A DNA stretch of 64,000 nucleotides from Streptomyces yatensis (lineage in GTDB: Bacteria; Actinomycetota; Actinomycetes; Streptomycetales; Streptomycetaceae): the NCBI RefSeq assembly GCF_018069625.1, contig NZ_CP072941.1, positions 2,232,001 through 2,296,000 on the forward strand, written 5' to 3'. The position numbers and the translations under genes are program-made. Of the stretch, positions 8,522 through 17,100 are shown one piece after another; position 1 is the stretch's first letter; each line of letters starts with the position of its first letter. The notes under the pieces were generated by a model. It was not told the origin of the DNA. It saw only the letters and a program-made list of their open reading frames with translations, and did not search any database.

Positions 8522-8574
8522 GTGGGTCGGCCTCTCGGATGAGGAGGGAACGGGAGGGAGGGCGGGGCGTGCCG

Positions 8575-9423
8575 TCAGAGGCGGCAGGCGTGGATGCCCG
8601 TGGTGAGGATGGCCCGGGCCCCCAGGTCGTAGAGCTCGTCCATGATCCGCTGGGCGTCCTTGGCGGGGACCATCGAGCGGACCGCGACCCAGCCCTCGTG
8701 GTGCAGCGGGGAGACGGTGGGCGACTCCAGGCCCGGGGTGAGCGCGACGGCGCGCTCCACCTGCTCCACCCGGATGTCGTAGTCCATCATCACGTACCGC
8801 CGGGCGACCAGGACGCCCTGCATCCGGCGGAGGAACTGCTGGACCTTGGGGTCGTCGCTGGGGTCGCCGGTGCGGCGGATGACGACCGCCTCGGACTCCA
8901 GGATGGGCTCGCCGATGATCTCCAGCCCGGCGTTGCGCAGGGTGGTGCCGGTCTCGACCACATCCGCGATGATCTCGGCGACACCGAGCTGGATGGCGGT
9001 CTCGACGGCGCCGTCGAGGTGGACCACGGCGGCGTCCACCCCGTTGTCGGCGAGGTGCTTGGTGACCAGTCCGGAGAAGGAGGTGGCCACGGTCATTCCG
9101 CCGAACTCGCTGACGTCCTTGGCCGTGCCGGGACGGGTGGCGTAGCGGAAGGTGGACCCGGCGAAGCCGAGCTGCATGATCTCCTCGGCCTGGGAGCCGG
9201 AGTCCAGCAGCAGATCGCGGCCGGTGATGCCGATGTCGAGCCGGCCGGAGCCCACGTACACGGCGATGTCGCGGGGGCGGAGGAAGAAGAACTCCACCTC
9301 GTTCTCCACGTCGACGAGGACCAGCTCCCGGCGGTCCTTGCGCTGCCGGTAGCCCGCCTCATGGAGCATCGCCGACGCAGGCTCGGACAGTGAACCCTTG
9401 TTGGGGACGGCGATGCGCAGCAT
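8575..9423 (-). CDS. hisG: ATP phosphoribosyltransferase, long (HisZ-independent) form
   Basis: 282 residues. Catalyses the first step of histidine synthesis, joining ATP and PRPP. LRIAVPNKGSLSEPA opens the catalytic domain; GSGRLDIGITGRDLL and ETGTTLRNAGLEII are the phosphosugar-binding segments. The C-terminal 75 residues form the regulatory ACT-like HisG_C domain that binds histidine for feedback inhibition, so no HisZ is needed. It follows hisE by 48 nt, away from the rest of the his genes. Confidence 0.96.
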   Translation of the reverse strand: MLRIAVPNKGSLSEPASAMLHEAGYRQRKDRRELVLVDVENEVEFFFLRPRDIAVYVGSGRLDIGITGRDLLLDSGSQAEEIMQLGFAGSTFRYATRPGTAKDVSEFGGMTVATSFSGLVTKHLADNGVDAAVVHLDGAVETAIQLGVAEIIADVVETGTTLRNAGLEIIGEPILESEAVVIRRTGDPSDDPKVQQFLRRMQGVLVARRYVMMDYDIRVEQVERAVALTPGLESPTVSPLHHEGWVAVRSMVPAKDAQRIMDELYDLGARAILTTGIHACRL

Positions 9424-9471
9424 GAGTGCTCTTTCCTTCGGTTGCGAGGGTGAGGGTGTGGGCGGGGGGTG

Positions 9472-9744
9472 TCAGAGGTGGGCGTAGACGTCGTCGAGGG
9501 TCAGCCCCTTGGCGACCATCATCACCTGAAGGTGGTACAGGAGCTGGGAGATCTCCTCGGCGGTCGCCTCGTCGCTCTCGTACTCGGCGGCCATCCACAC
9601 CTCGGCGGCCTCCTCCACGACCTTCTTGCCGATGGCGTGCACACCGGAGTGGACCAGTTCGGCGGTGCGGGAGGTGGCGGGGTCGGCCGTGGCGGCCTTC
9701 TGCTGGAGCTCGGTGAAGAGCTCCTCGAACGTCTTCTTGGGCAT
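9472..9744 (-). CDS. hisE: Phosphoribosyl-ATP diphosphatase
   Basis: 90 residues from the ATG at 9744 (starting [10 protein letters not shown]). Hydrolyses PR-ATP to PR-AMP, the second histidine step. [17 protein letters not shown] and [14 protein letters not shown] carry the Glu/Asp residues of the MazG-like all-alpha fold. Upstream Mets at 9756 and 9777 are open, but the AGGA at 9757-9760 is correctly spaced (11 nt) only for 9744 and the family is about 90 residues long. Sits between ribH and hisG. Confidence 0.93.
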   Translation of the reverse strand: MPKKTFEELFTELQQKAATADPATSRTAELVHSGVHAIGKKVVEEAAEVWMAAEYESDEATAEEISQLLYHLQVMMVAKGLTLDDVYAHL

Positions 9745-9780
9745 GGTGTCCGTCATCCTACTTGGGCCGTGCGACACCCC

Positions 9781-10266
9781 TCAGCGCCAGGGTTCGGCGA
9801 CCGAGCGCAGCGTGGTGGCGGTGGCGACGGCCGCGGTGACCGCCTCATGGCCCTTGTCCTCGCTGGAGCCCGCGATCCCGGCCCGGTCCAGGGCCTGCTC
9901 CTCGGTGTCGCAGGTCAGCACGCCGAAGCCGATCGGCACGCCGGTGTCCACGCTGACCTGGGTCAGCCCCTGGGTGACGCCCTGGCACACATAGTCGAAG
10001 TGCGGGGTGCCGCCGCGGATGACGACGCCCAGGGCCACGATCGCGTCATAGCCGCGGCCCGCGAGCACCTTCGCGACCACCGGCAGCTCGAAGCTGCCCG
10101 GCACCCGCAGCACGGTGGGCTCGTCGATGCCCAGCTCTCCGAGGGCGCGCAGGGCGCCGTCGACCAGCCCGTCCATCACCTTCTCGTGCCACTGTGCGGC
10201 GATGACGGCGACGCGCAGGTCCCCGCAGTTCTTCACGGACAGTTCGGGGGCGCCCTTACCGCTCAC
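9781..10266 (-). CDS. ribH: 6,7-dimethyl-8-ribityllumazine synthase
   Basis: 161 residues. Condenses 3,4-dihydroxy-2-butanone 4-phosphate with the ribitylamino-pyrimidine, penultimate riboflavin step. [26 protein letters not shown] and [17 protein letters not shown] are the substrate-binding signatures of the icosahedral/pentameric enzyme. Last rib gene of the operon, 54 nt after ribBA. Confidence 0.96.
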   Translation of the reverse strand: MSGKGAPELSVKNCGDLRVAVIAAQWHEKVMDGLVDGALRALGELGIDEPTVLRVPGSFELPVVAKVLAGRGYDAIVALGVVIRGGTPHFDYVCQGVTQGLTQVSVDTGVPIGFGVLTCDTEEQALDRAGIAGSSEDKGHEAVTAAVATATTLRSVAEPWR

Positions 10267-10320
10267 GTCTCTCCTCGGTGCTTTCTCTGATGTGCTGGTG
10301 TACGGGGGTACTCGAGGTGG

Positions 10321-11652
10321 TCACTGGTTGCCGCAGGCGGAGACGGGCTCGGCGCGGTCGCCGTCCAGCCAGGGCAGGTCGTGCCCCATCCGGTCCCGCT
10401 TCGTCCGCAGATAGCGGAGGTTGTGCTCGCCGGCCTGGACGGGCATCGGCTCCCGGCCGGTGACCCGCAGCCCGTGCCGGACCAGCCCCGTGGTCTTGTC
10501 CGGGTTGTTGGTCATCAGCCGCAGCGAGCGCACGCCGAGATCGGCGAGGATCTCCGCGCCCGCGGCGTAGTCCCGCGCGTCGGCGGGCAGGCCGAGCTCC
10601 AGATTGGCGTCCAGGGTGTCCCGGCCCAGCTCCTGCAGCTCGTACGCGCGCAGCTTGGACAGCAGCCCGATACCGCGTCCCTCGTGGCCGCGCAGATACA
10701 GGACGATGCCACGGCCCTCGGCGGTGACCCGCTCCAGCGCGGCGTGCAGCTGGGGGCCGCAGTCGCAGCGCAGCGAGTGGAAGACATCGCCGGTGAGGCA
10801 TTCGGAGTGGACGCGGACCAGCACGTCCTCGCCGTCCCCGATCTCGCCCTGGACCAGCGCGATGTGCTCCACGCCGTCGGACGCGCGGTAGCCGAACGCC
10901 CGGAAGTCGCCGAAGGCGGTGGGCAGCCGGGTCTCGGCCTCGCGCCGCACCAGCGGCTCGGCGGGCTTGCGGTACGCGATCAGATCGGCGATGGAGACGA
11001 TCGCCAGGTCGTGCTTGCGGGCGAAGGCGACCAGGTCGGGCAGGCGCAGCATCACACCGTCCTCGCCCGCGATCTCGCAGATCACGGCCGCCGGGCGCAG
11101 TCCGGCCAGCCGGGCCAGGTCGACCCCGGCCTCGGTGTGGCCGTCGCGGGCGAGCACACCTCCGGGGCGGGCGCGCAGCGGGAAGATATGGCCTGGGCGC
11201 ACCAGGTCGCCGGGGACGGTGGCCGGGTCGGCCAGCAGCCGCAGGGTGGTGGCCCGGTCGGCGGCGGAGATCCCGGTGCTGACGCCGTGTTCGGCGGTGG
11301 CGTCAACCGAGACGGTGAAGGCGGTCCGCATGGACTCGGTGTTCTCTTCGACCATCTGGGGAAGCCGGAGCCGGTCGAGGTCGGCGCCCTCCATGGGCGC
11401 GCAGATGAGTCCCCGGCACTCGTTCATCATGAACGCGACGATCTCCGGGGTGATCATCTCGGCGGCGGCGACGAGGTCGCCCTCGTTCTCCCGGTCCTCG
11501 TCGTCCACGACGACGACGGGGCGGCCCGCGGCAATGTCGGCGATGGCCCGCTCGATGGGGTCCAGGGCCAGTTCGTCGGGCCAGTGCGCGGCTCGCAGGG
11601 GAGCGGCCGGGCCACTCGGAAGCGGTTCGGTGACCGCGTATGCCTCGCTCAT
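10321..11652 (-). CDS. ribBA: Bifunctional DHBP synthase / GTP cyclohydrolase II
   Basis: 443 residues. The N-terminal half (about 28-230) is 3,4-dihydroxy-2-butanone 4-phosphate synthase, with [14 protein letters not shown] (acidic metal loop) and [14 protein letters not shown]. The C-terminal half (about 235-430) is GTP cyclohydrolase II with the zinc triad in [17 protein letters not shown] and GHEGRGIGL. Together they feed both branches of riboflavin synthesis. The start overlaps the ribE stop by 4 nt. Both active sites look intact. Confidence 0.96.
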   Translation of the reverse strand: MSEAYAVTEPLPSGPAAPLRAAHWPDELALDPIERAIADIAAGRPVVVVDDEDRENEGDLVAAAEMITPEIVAFMMNECRGLICAPMEGADLDRLRLPQMVEENTESMRTAFTVSVDATAEHGVSTGISAADRATTLRLLADPATVPGDLVRPGHIFPLRARPGGVLARDGHTEAGVDLARLAGLRPAAVICEIAGEDGVMLRLPDLVAFARKHDLAIVSIADLIAYRKPAEPLVRREAETRLPTAFGDFRAFGYRASDGVEHIALVQGEIGDGEDVLVRVHSECLTGDVFHSLRCDCGPQLHAALERVTAEGRGIVLYLRGHEGRGIGLLSKLRAYELQELGRDTLDANLELGLPADARDYAAGAEILADLGVRSLRLMTNNPDKTTGLVRHGLRVTGREPMPVQAGEHNLRYLRTKRDRMGHDLPWLDGDRAEPVSACGNQ

Positions 11653-12356
11653 GCTGTGGCCTCCTTGTCCTGCGTGCCGTTGTCCGGCAAACCGATGTTC
11701 CGCAGGGCGTCGACCCGCGGGCCGTCGCTCTGCGAGCCGCTGTCCTGCGCGCCGCTGTCCCGTCCCAGCAGCCGCTCGACGTACTTGGCGAGCACGTCCA
11801 CCTCGAGGTTGACCGGGTCCCCGGCCTGTTTGACGCCGAGCGTGGTGAGCGCGAGGGTCGTCGGGATGAGGCTGACGGTGAAGTAGTCGAAGCCCGCGTC
11901 GACCACGGTCAGGCTGATGCCGTCGACCGTGATGGAGCCCTTCTCGACGACATAGCGGCTCAGCTCGGCGGGCAGCGAGATCTTCACGATCTCCCAGTGC
12001 TCGGAGAGCTTGCGGTCCACGATGGCGCCGGTGCCGTCCACATGGCCCTGCACGATGTGGCCGCCGAGCCGTCCGCCCAGCGCCATGGGGCGCTCCAGGT
12101 TGACCCGGGAGCCGATGTCGAGCGCGCCGAGGCTGGAGCGGTCCAGGGTCTCGGCCATGACGTCGGCGCTGAACCGGGTGCCCTCCGCGTCCTCGATGAG
12201 GTCGACGACGGTGAGACAGACGCCGTTGACGGCGATGGAGTCGCCGTGCTTCGCCCCCTCGGTGACGACGGGGCCGCGCACCTGGAAGCGGGACGCGTCG
12301 CCCAGGTGCTCGATGGCGACGATCTCACCCAGTTCTTCGACAATTCCGGTGAACAC
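11649..12356 (-). CDS. ribE: Riboflavin synthase alpha chain
   Basis: 235 residues, GTG start at 12356, one base after the ribD stop. [11 protein letters not shown] is the conserved N-terminus; the two lumazine-binding barrels (about 1-97 and 98-195) are internal repeats, each with a D.VNGVCLTV or D.GISLTV strand. It dismutates two lumazines to riboflavin. A polar tail of about 35 residues beyond the usual end ([15 protein letters not shown] onward) is unexplained and probably unstructured. Confidence 0.95.
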   Translation of the reverse strand: MFTGIVEELGEIVAIEHLGDASRFQVRGPVVTEGAKHGDSIAVNGVCLTVVDLIEDAEGTRFSADVMAETLDRSSLGALDIGSRVNLERPMALGGRLGGHIVQGHVDGTGAIVDRKLSEHWEIVKISLPAELSRYVVEKGSITVDGISLTVVDAGFDYFTVSLIPTTLALTTLGVKQAGDPVNLEVDVLAKYVERLLGRDSGAQDSGSQSDGPRVDALRNIGLPDNGTQDKEATA

Positions 12357-12357
12357 T

Positions 12358-13467
12358 TCAGTTCTCCTCGGCGAGGGGGGCGGGGGCGACGGGAACGGCG
12401 GTGACGCGCAGATCGGGACCGAGCCGGGTGACGTCGGCCGTCTCGAGGCGCAACGCCCGCGCGATGGTGGTGATTCCGGCGTCGGCGAGGGCGGCGGGGC
12501 CCGCGCCGAGCAGGACGGGGGCGAGATAGCCGATGACCTTGTCGACGGCGCCCGCGGCGAGGAACGCGCCGGCGAGGGTGGGCCCGCCCTCCAGCAGGAC
12601 GGAGCGCACGCCGCGGGCGTCGAGCTCGGCCAGGAGCGCGGGGATCGCGAGCCCGCCGGCCGCGCGGGGCAGCCTTACGGTCTCCACGCCCGGCCGCCGG
12701 GGCAGATGGGCGGTACTGGCGTCCTCGGCGACGGCGAGCAGCGTGGGCGCGGCGTCGTCCAGGGCCCGGGCGCCGGGCTTGATGGTCGCGGCCGTGTCCA
12801 CGACGACCCGCAGCGGCTGGGTGACGCCCTCCCGGCCCCGTACGGCCAGGTGGGGGTCGTCGGCGCGCAGGGTGCCGGAGCCGACGACGACGGCGTCGGC
12901 CTCCGCGCGCAGCCGGTGCACATCGGCGCGGGACTCGGGGGAGGTGATCCACCGGCTGGTGCCGTCGGCGGCGGCGCTGCGGCCGTCCAGGGTCGCGGCG
13001 AACTTCCACAGTACGAAGGGGCGGCCGCGGCGCATCGCGGTCAGCCAGGGCTCGTTGACCGCCTCGGCCTCCTCGGCCAGCAGCCCGGCCTCGACCTCGA
13101 CCCCGGCCGCGGCGAGGGTGGCGGCCCCGCCCCGTGCCTGTGCGGTGGGGTCGCCGACGGCGTAGTGGACGCGGGTGATCCCGGCGGCGATCAGGGCCTG
13201 GGAGCAGGGGCCGGTGCGGCCGGTGTGGTCACACGGTTCGAGGGTGACGAGGGCGGTGCCGCCACGGGCCCGCTCCCCCGCCGCGCGCAGCGCGTGGACC
13301 TCGGCATGCGGACCGCCGGCCCGCTGGTGCCAGCCCTCACCGACCACGCGGCCGCCGGCGTCGAGGATGACGCAGCCGACGACGGGGTTGGGGCTGGTGT
13401 GGCCGAGGCCGCGGGCGGCGAGCGCGACGGCATGGCGCATCGCTTGGGCTTCGGCTGCGGTGGCCAC
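12358..13467 (-). CDS. ribD: Bifunctional riboflavin deaminase/reductase
   Basis: 369 residues from the GTG at 13467, chosen because a perfect AGGAGG lies 5 nt upstream; longer versions run into the riboswitch leader. The deaminase domain (about 1-145) has HAEVHALRAAGERA and LEPCDHTGRTGPCSQAL (zinc H-x-E and PCxxxGxxxPC type ligands); the reductase domain (about 150-365) has VVGSGTLRADDPHL and LLEGGPTLAGAFL. First gene of the FMN-riboswitch operon. Confidence 0.96.
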   Translation of the reverse strand: MATAAEAQAMRHAVALAARGLGHTSPNPVVGCVILDAGGRVVGEGWHQRAGGPHAEVHALRAAGERARGGTALVTLEPCDHTGRTGPCSQALIAAGITRVHYAVGDPTAQARGGAATLAAAGVEVEAGLLAEEAEAVNEPWLTAMRRGRPFVLWKFAATLDGRSAAADGTSRWITSPESRADVHRLRAEADAVVVGSGTLRADDPHLAVRGREGVTQPLRVVVDTAATIKPGARALDDAAPTLLAVAEDASTAHLPRRPGVETVRLPRAAGGLAIPALLAELDARGVRSVLLEGGPTLAGAFLAAGAVDKVIGYLAPVLLGAGPAALADAGITTIARALRLETADVTRLGPDLRVTAVPVAPAPLAEEN

Positions 13468-13623
13468 CGGGTCCTCCTGCCTCTTCGGGCACGGACTCCG
13501 GGGCTGTCGAGATGACAAAGGAACGGGAACGCCGCCGCCGGCACGCCAGGTTCGGCAAAGGGCCCGCCCTGCCTGCGCAAGGACGGACCGCCGAGGCGGC
13601 GCACCGGTGATGTCGCTACCGCC

Positions 13624-13750
13624 GCGCACTGCCTCCCATCCGGACTTTCACCGTCGGTCCAGGAATTTCACCTGGTCAACCGGCCGCTGGCGGCGGACGG
13701 GTCGCGGACTGTAACCGCCGGTTCGGATTTTCACCGACCCCGGAGTGCGC
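13624..13750 (-). ncRNA. FMN riboswitch (RFN element)
   Basis: Read on the minus strand: P1 closes with GCGCACT (13750-13744) and AGTGCGC (13630-13624). Inside are the invariant FMN segments GGGGTCGGTGAAAATCCG, AACCGGCGGTTACAGTCCG, GACCAGGTGAAATTCCTGG and ACCGACGGTGAAAGTCCGG. It precedes ribD by about 156 nt of expression platform, in which no long U-tract terminator is obvious, so translational control or a Rho-type mechanism is likelier. Confidence 0.95.
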
Positions 13751-13854
13751 TGACGTCACTGGTACGCCCCTAGTGTGCCATGGCCATCAGCGCAGGTGGG
13801 AGGCAAGCCCCATGTGGCCTCCCTCACCCGCCAGGTCCCCGGGCCGGGTCAGAT

Positions 13855-14222
13855 CCCCCACCCCGCCCCTCCCCGAAACCGTGGGCAGGCCCCCGGCCCC
13901 CGGCACCCCCGGGACGCCACCGCCGCCGACCGCGGGCCCACGCCCACCCCGGCGACCCGCGGGGACGCCGGGCCCTCGTCGGCATCCACACCGGCCCCGA
14001 ACGGAGGCCAGGGGGGTACCCCCGATCACACCCCTCCCGGGCCAACGGCACGCCCCGGGCCCCCGTCACGAGTGGCCCAACGCCCGCCGCGAGGCCGCCC
14101 CGCCCCTCCACCCGCGGGGCGGGCGAGCCTCGACAGGCTCCGCGGCAGGTACGTCAGCTCCGATCCAGGAGCGGGGGGGCCGGGGGCTTGCCCCCGGTTA
14201 CGGGAAGGGGCGGGGTGGGGGA
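13855..14222. repeat. Imperfect inverted pair of a dispersed GC-rich element
   Basis: CCCCACCCCGCCCCTCCCCG at about 13858 recurs in reverse orientation near 14222-14200 (CGGGAAGGGGCGGGGTGGGG), with the adjacent segment GGCAGGCCCCCGGCCCCC matching GGGGGCCGGGGGCTTGCC. Both resemble the element at 5150-5222. The intervening sequence is GC-rich and holds no gene that I can support; the proximal copy with CCGGGGGCTTGCCCCCGG can terminate the alginate-lyase gene. The rest of the 13751-14238 gap contains the rib promoter. Confidence 0.5.
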
Positions 14223-14238
14223 GAAAACCCACCGCCCC

Positions 14239-15543
14239 CTACCCCTGCGCGATGCTGTCCAGTTGCTCCACCGCCGGCCGCAGGGCCCACAGGTCGCCGC
14301 CGGGCGGGGCCTGGAGTTTGTTCACCGCCGCGCGGGCCTTGCGGTCCCCGGCGTCGGCCGCCGCGTGGACGATGTCGCTCGCCGCGTAGGCGCGCAGGTC
14401 GAGCTCCGGGTACGGCCAGGGCGCGGCGCCGGTGGCCGCGGGGAGCAGGACGTCGACCGCCTTGAAGAGGTTCGCGCCGGTGGGCCCGGTGTAGTGCCAC
14501 AGGTCCACGCCGACGTGCTTGCCGATGGCGGCCATCCGGGTGTACGCGACGAGGTTGAACGTCGAGTAGTGGAAGCTGCGGGTGCGCTCGAGCTCCTGCG
14601 GCTGCGTGCCGTCGGCCGCGATCTGGGTGTCGATGCGCTTGGTGCGGGCGTCGCGGAGCACCTGGCGGGCGCGATCCCGGTCACCCACGGCGGTGGCGAT
14701 GGCGGCGACCTGCATGTCGTAGAAGGTGCCGTGGTTGTTCTCGGCGGCGCCTTCCTCCTTGCCGAAGTCGCTGTTCACCAGCCAGTCCAGGAACTGCTTG
14801 TTCCACGTGCGGAAGCCCTCGTGGTCGCTCTTGGACCAGCCGGGGGCGCCGGTGTCGAGGAGGGCGGCGGCGTCCAGGAGGCTGGTGAAGCCCTGGGAGA
14901 AGTCGATGATCCCGATCGAGCGGCCGTCGTACATGCAGGGGATGAACTGGGCGTGGTTCAGGCTCGGGTTCATCCGGGTCGCCGGGGTGACGAACCAGGT
15001 GCGCAGGATGTCGGCGGCGTGCTCGGCATAGGCCCGCCTACCGGTGTAGTACCAGGCCAGGGAGAGCTCGTAGGCGGATTCGAAGACCTTGCCGACCTCG
15101 GGACGGTCCGTCATCTTGTCCACGTCGGGGTTCCGTTGGCCATCCTTCTGAACGTAAGGGCAGCCGTACGGATTGTCGTCGGTCTTGGGCTTGCTGGGCC
15201 ACCAGTACGGGGCCTGGCTGAAGTAGTCGTGTTTGTCGCCGCTGGGCGGCACCTGGTCCTTGTCGGTGACGGTCCAGGGGCCCTGGTCCAGCCACTGGTC
15301 GGCCTGGGCGGTCAGATCCCGTACGGTCCGCCGCAGATTCCGGTCTCCCAGCTGCAGTTTCAGCTTGGTGAGGGACAGCCGGGGCCCGTCGAGCACCACC
15401 GTCCGGGGCACCGAGCCGGAATGCCGCACGGACTCCGCGCCCTGCGCGGAGGGGGCGGCGGGGATCGCCAGGACGGCCAGGAGGGCGGAGGCGGTGACGA
15501 TCGCCCGGGCGAACCGCCCGCGTCCCGCTGGAGGTGCACCCAT
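14239..15543 (-). CDS. Secreted alginate-lyase-family protein
   Basis: 434 residues from ATG 15543 (TTGGAG 7 nt upstream; a TTG at 15555 is less likely). Signal peptide: RFARAIVTASALLAVLAIPA then APSAQGA. The body matches the alpha/alpha-toroid alginate lyase domain (Pfam Alginate_lyase, PF05426): NNHGTFYDMQV near residue 260 and the His/Tyr-rich SFHYSTFNL near 330. Family members cleave uronate polymers by beta-elimination; in soil actinomycetes the true substrate may be another acidic polysaccharide. A set of five tandem hairpin repeats lies upstream of its promoter region. Confidence 0.78.
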   Translation of the reverse strand: MGAPPAGRGRFARAIVTASALLAVLAIPAAPSAQGAESVRHSGSVPRTVVLDGPRLSLTKLKLQLGDRNLRRTVRDLTAQADQWLDQGPWTVTDKDQVPPSGDKHDYFSQAPYWWPSKPKTDDNPYGCPYVQKDGQRNPDVDKMTDRPEVGKVFESAYELSLAWYYTGRRAYAEHAADILRTWFVTPATRMNPSLNHAQFIPCMYDGRSIGIIDFSQGFTSLLDAAALLDTGAPGWSKSDHEGFRTWNKQFLDWLVNSDFGKEEGAAENNHGTFYDMQVAAIATAVGDRDRARQVLRDARTKRIDTQIAADGTQPQELERTRSFHYSTFNLVAYTRMAAIGKHVGVDLWHYTGPTGANLFKAVDVLLPAATGAAPWPYPELDLRAYAASDIVHAAADAGDRKARAAVNKLQAPPGGDLWALRPAVEQLDSIAQG

Positions 15544-15636
15544 TGAGCACTCCAATCAGATACCTGAACGCTATTCAGACTTGAGATCGGGCTCAGAGTA
15601 GGACGACCCCATGGGCACGACAAGAGATCGCACAGG

Positions 15637-15749
15637 AATGCCCTCACCTCAGAAGGGCCAATGCCCACACCTCGGAAGGGCGAACGCCCCCACCTCAGGA
15701 GGCGAACGCCCCCACCCAGAACGGCGAACGCCCTCACCCCAGAAGGGCG
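15637..15749. repeat. Five tandem 22-23 bp imperfect repeats
   Basis: Units at 15637-15659, 15660-15682, 15683-15704, 15705-15726 and 15727-15749 follow AAYGCCCNCACCYCAGAAGGGCG. Most units can fold as a small hairpin, GCCCT pairing with AGGGC. They occupy the gap between the ROK stop and the alginate-lyase start, so they are either in the ROK 3' end or upstream of the lyase promoter. Confidence 0.8.
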
Positions 15750-15761
15750 GGTGACCGACGG

Positions 15762-16988
15762 CTACGGCGCGCCGAACAGCTCGTTCTGCGCCGCGTCCAG
15801 CGCCGTCAGCACGGCGCCCCGCAACACCCCGCCGCCGCCCACGACCCCCGCCCGCACCCGCGTCCGCAGCGGCGACAGCCGAGCGACATGACCCTCCACC
15901 CGCCGCGCGAGCCCCTCGCCCCCGGCCCGCCCGACCTCACCGCCGAGCACCGCGCACCCCGGGTCGAGCACCGCGCAGATCGCCGCGACGCCCAGCGCGA
16001 TACGGGCCGCCAGCGTGTCCAGGAACGCCTCGCCGCGCTCCCCCGCGTCGAGGGCCGCGCGGATCGCCGCCTCCGCCGCGCCGGAGCCCTCCGTACCCGC
16101 CCCGCGTTCGCCGCCCGCCGCGCCCTCCAGACCGTGCTCCTGGGCGAGTTCGCAGACCGCGCCGCTGCTCACCAGGGAGTGGAACCCGCCGTCGCAGCCG
16201 GTGGCGGAGGGCAGCCCCGAGGTGCCCGGCACCGGCAGAAAGCCGATCTCCCCGGTGCCGCCGGACGCACCGCGCCGCAGCACCCGGTCGAGCACCACGG
16301 CCGCGCCGATGCCATGGCCGAGCCACAGCAGGACGAAGGTGTCGCGGTCGCGCGCCGTGCCCATCCGCTGTTCGGCGACGGCCGCGAGATTGACCTCGTT
16401 CTCCAGCAGCACCGGTGCCGCGAGGTCGCGGTGGAGCGCGGTGGCCAGCTCACGGTGCCAGGAGGGCAGTCCGCCGGTGGAGTTGAGCTCCCCGGTGGCG
16501 GGGTCGATGAGACCGGGCACCCCGATGCCGATGTGGTGCAGCCGCGCCGCCCCGGCCCGCTCGGCGGCCCGCTCCACCAGGGCCACCGCGGCCGCGACGG
16601 TGTGCGCCGGATCCCCGTCCGGGGCCACCGGAAGCGACTCCTCCGCCTTGGTCCGGCCCAGCAGATCGGCCACGCATACGGCCACGCTGTCCGTACGGAC
16701 GTCGACCCCGGCCACATGCGCGCTGTCGGCGACGATCCCGTACACCCGCGCGTTGGGCCCCCGGCGTTCGGCCCCCGCCTCCCCCACGACCGCCACCAGC
16801 CCGGTCTGCCGCAGCCGCTCGACCAGGTCCGCGATGGTGGGACGGGACAGCCCGGTCAGCGACTTGAGCTGACCCGCGGTCAGCGGCCCCTCGTCCTTGA
16901 GCAGCTGCAGGGCGAGGCGGTCGTTGATGGCCCGCGCCGTACTCGGTGAGGCGGTGCGGCCCGCCACGGACACGCTCGTCGACGTCAT
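15762..16988 (-). CDS. ROK-family transcriptional regulator
   Basis: 408 residues from ATG 16988 (AAGGA 8 nt upstream). A winged-helix DNA-binding domain at about 20-80 (GPLTAGQLKSLTGLSRPTI) precedes a ROK sugar-kinase-like domain: GIGVPGLIDPATGELNST, LLENEVNLAA and GHGIGAAVVLDR. The usual ROK zinc cluster CxCGxxGC is missing: only GCDGGFHS is found after GEIGFLPV. Sugar sensing without zinc, or a changed ligand, is therefore possible. It is divergent from an MFS transporter, and the shared promoter carries a perfect palindrome that is the best candidate for its operator. Confidence 0.88.
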   Translation of the reverse strand: MTSTSVSVAGRTASPSTARAINDRLALQLLKDEGPLTAGQLKSLTGLSRPTIADLVERLRQTGLVAVVGEAGAERRGPNARVYGIVADSAHVAGVDVRTDSVAVCVADLLGRTKAEESLPVAPDGDPAHTVAAAVALVERAAERAGAARLHHIGIGVPGLIDPATGELNSTGGLPSWHRELATALHRDLAAPVLLENEVNLAAVAEQRMGTARDRDTFVLLWLGHGIGAAVVLDRVLRRGASGGTGEIGFLPVPGTSGLPSATGCDGGFHSLVSSGAVCELAQEHGLEGAAGGERGAGTEGSGAAEAAIRAALDAGERGEAFLDTLAARIALGVAAICAVLDPGCAVLGGEVGRAGGEGLARRVEGHVARLSPLRTRVRAGVVGGGGVLRGAVLTALDAAQNELFGAP

Positions 16989-17026
16989 GCCGGGATCCTT
17001 CCAGAAGGCCACGGGAAAAGCCCTAT

Positions 17027-17049
17027 CTATCAGGGACCCTTCCTGATAG
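17027..17049. promoter_or_regulatory. Perfect palindrome, candidate ROK operator
   Basis: CTATCAGG (17027-17034), 7 bp, CCTGATAG (17042-17049). It lies midway between the divergent ROK gene (start 16988) and MFS gene (start 17101) and is the only AT-containing dyad there. Auto-regulation plus control of the transporter is inferred. Confidence 0.65.
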
Positions 17050-17100
17050 TTTCCCGTGGACCACGGCACGGGCCGGCGCTACGGGGAGGGTGCGACAGGT

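Noticed and set aside
13773..14465. Pro/Arg-rich + ORFs in the rib-lyase gap
   Set aside because: Low-complexity translations of dispersed GC-rich repeats without ribosome sites.
15637..15749. CRISPR array
   Set aside because: Units are contiguous, with no unique spacers and no cas genes.
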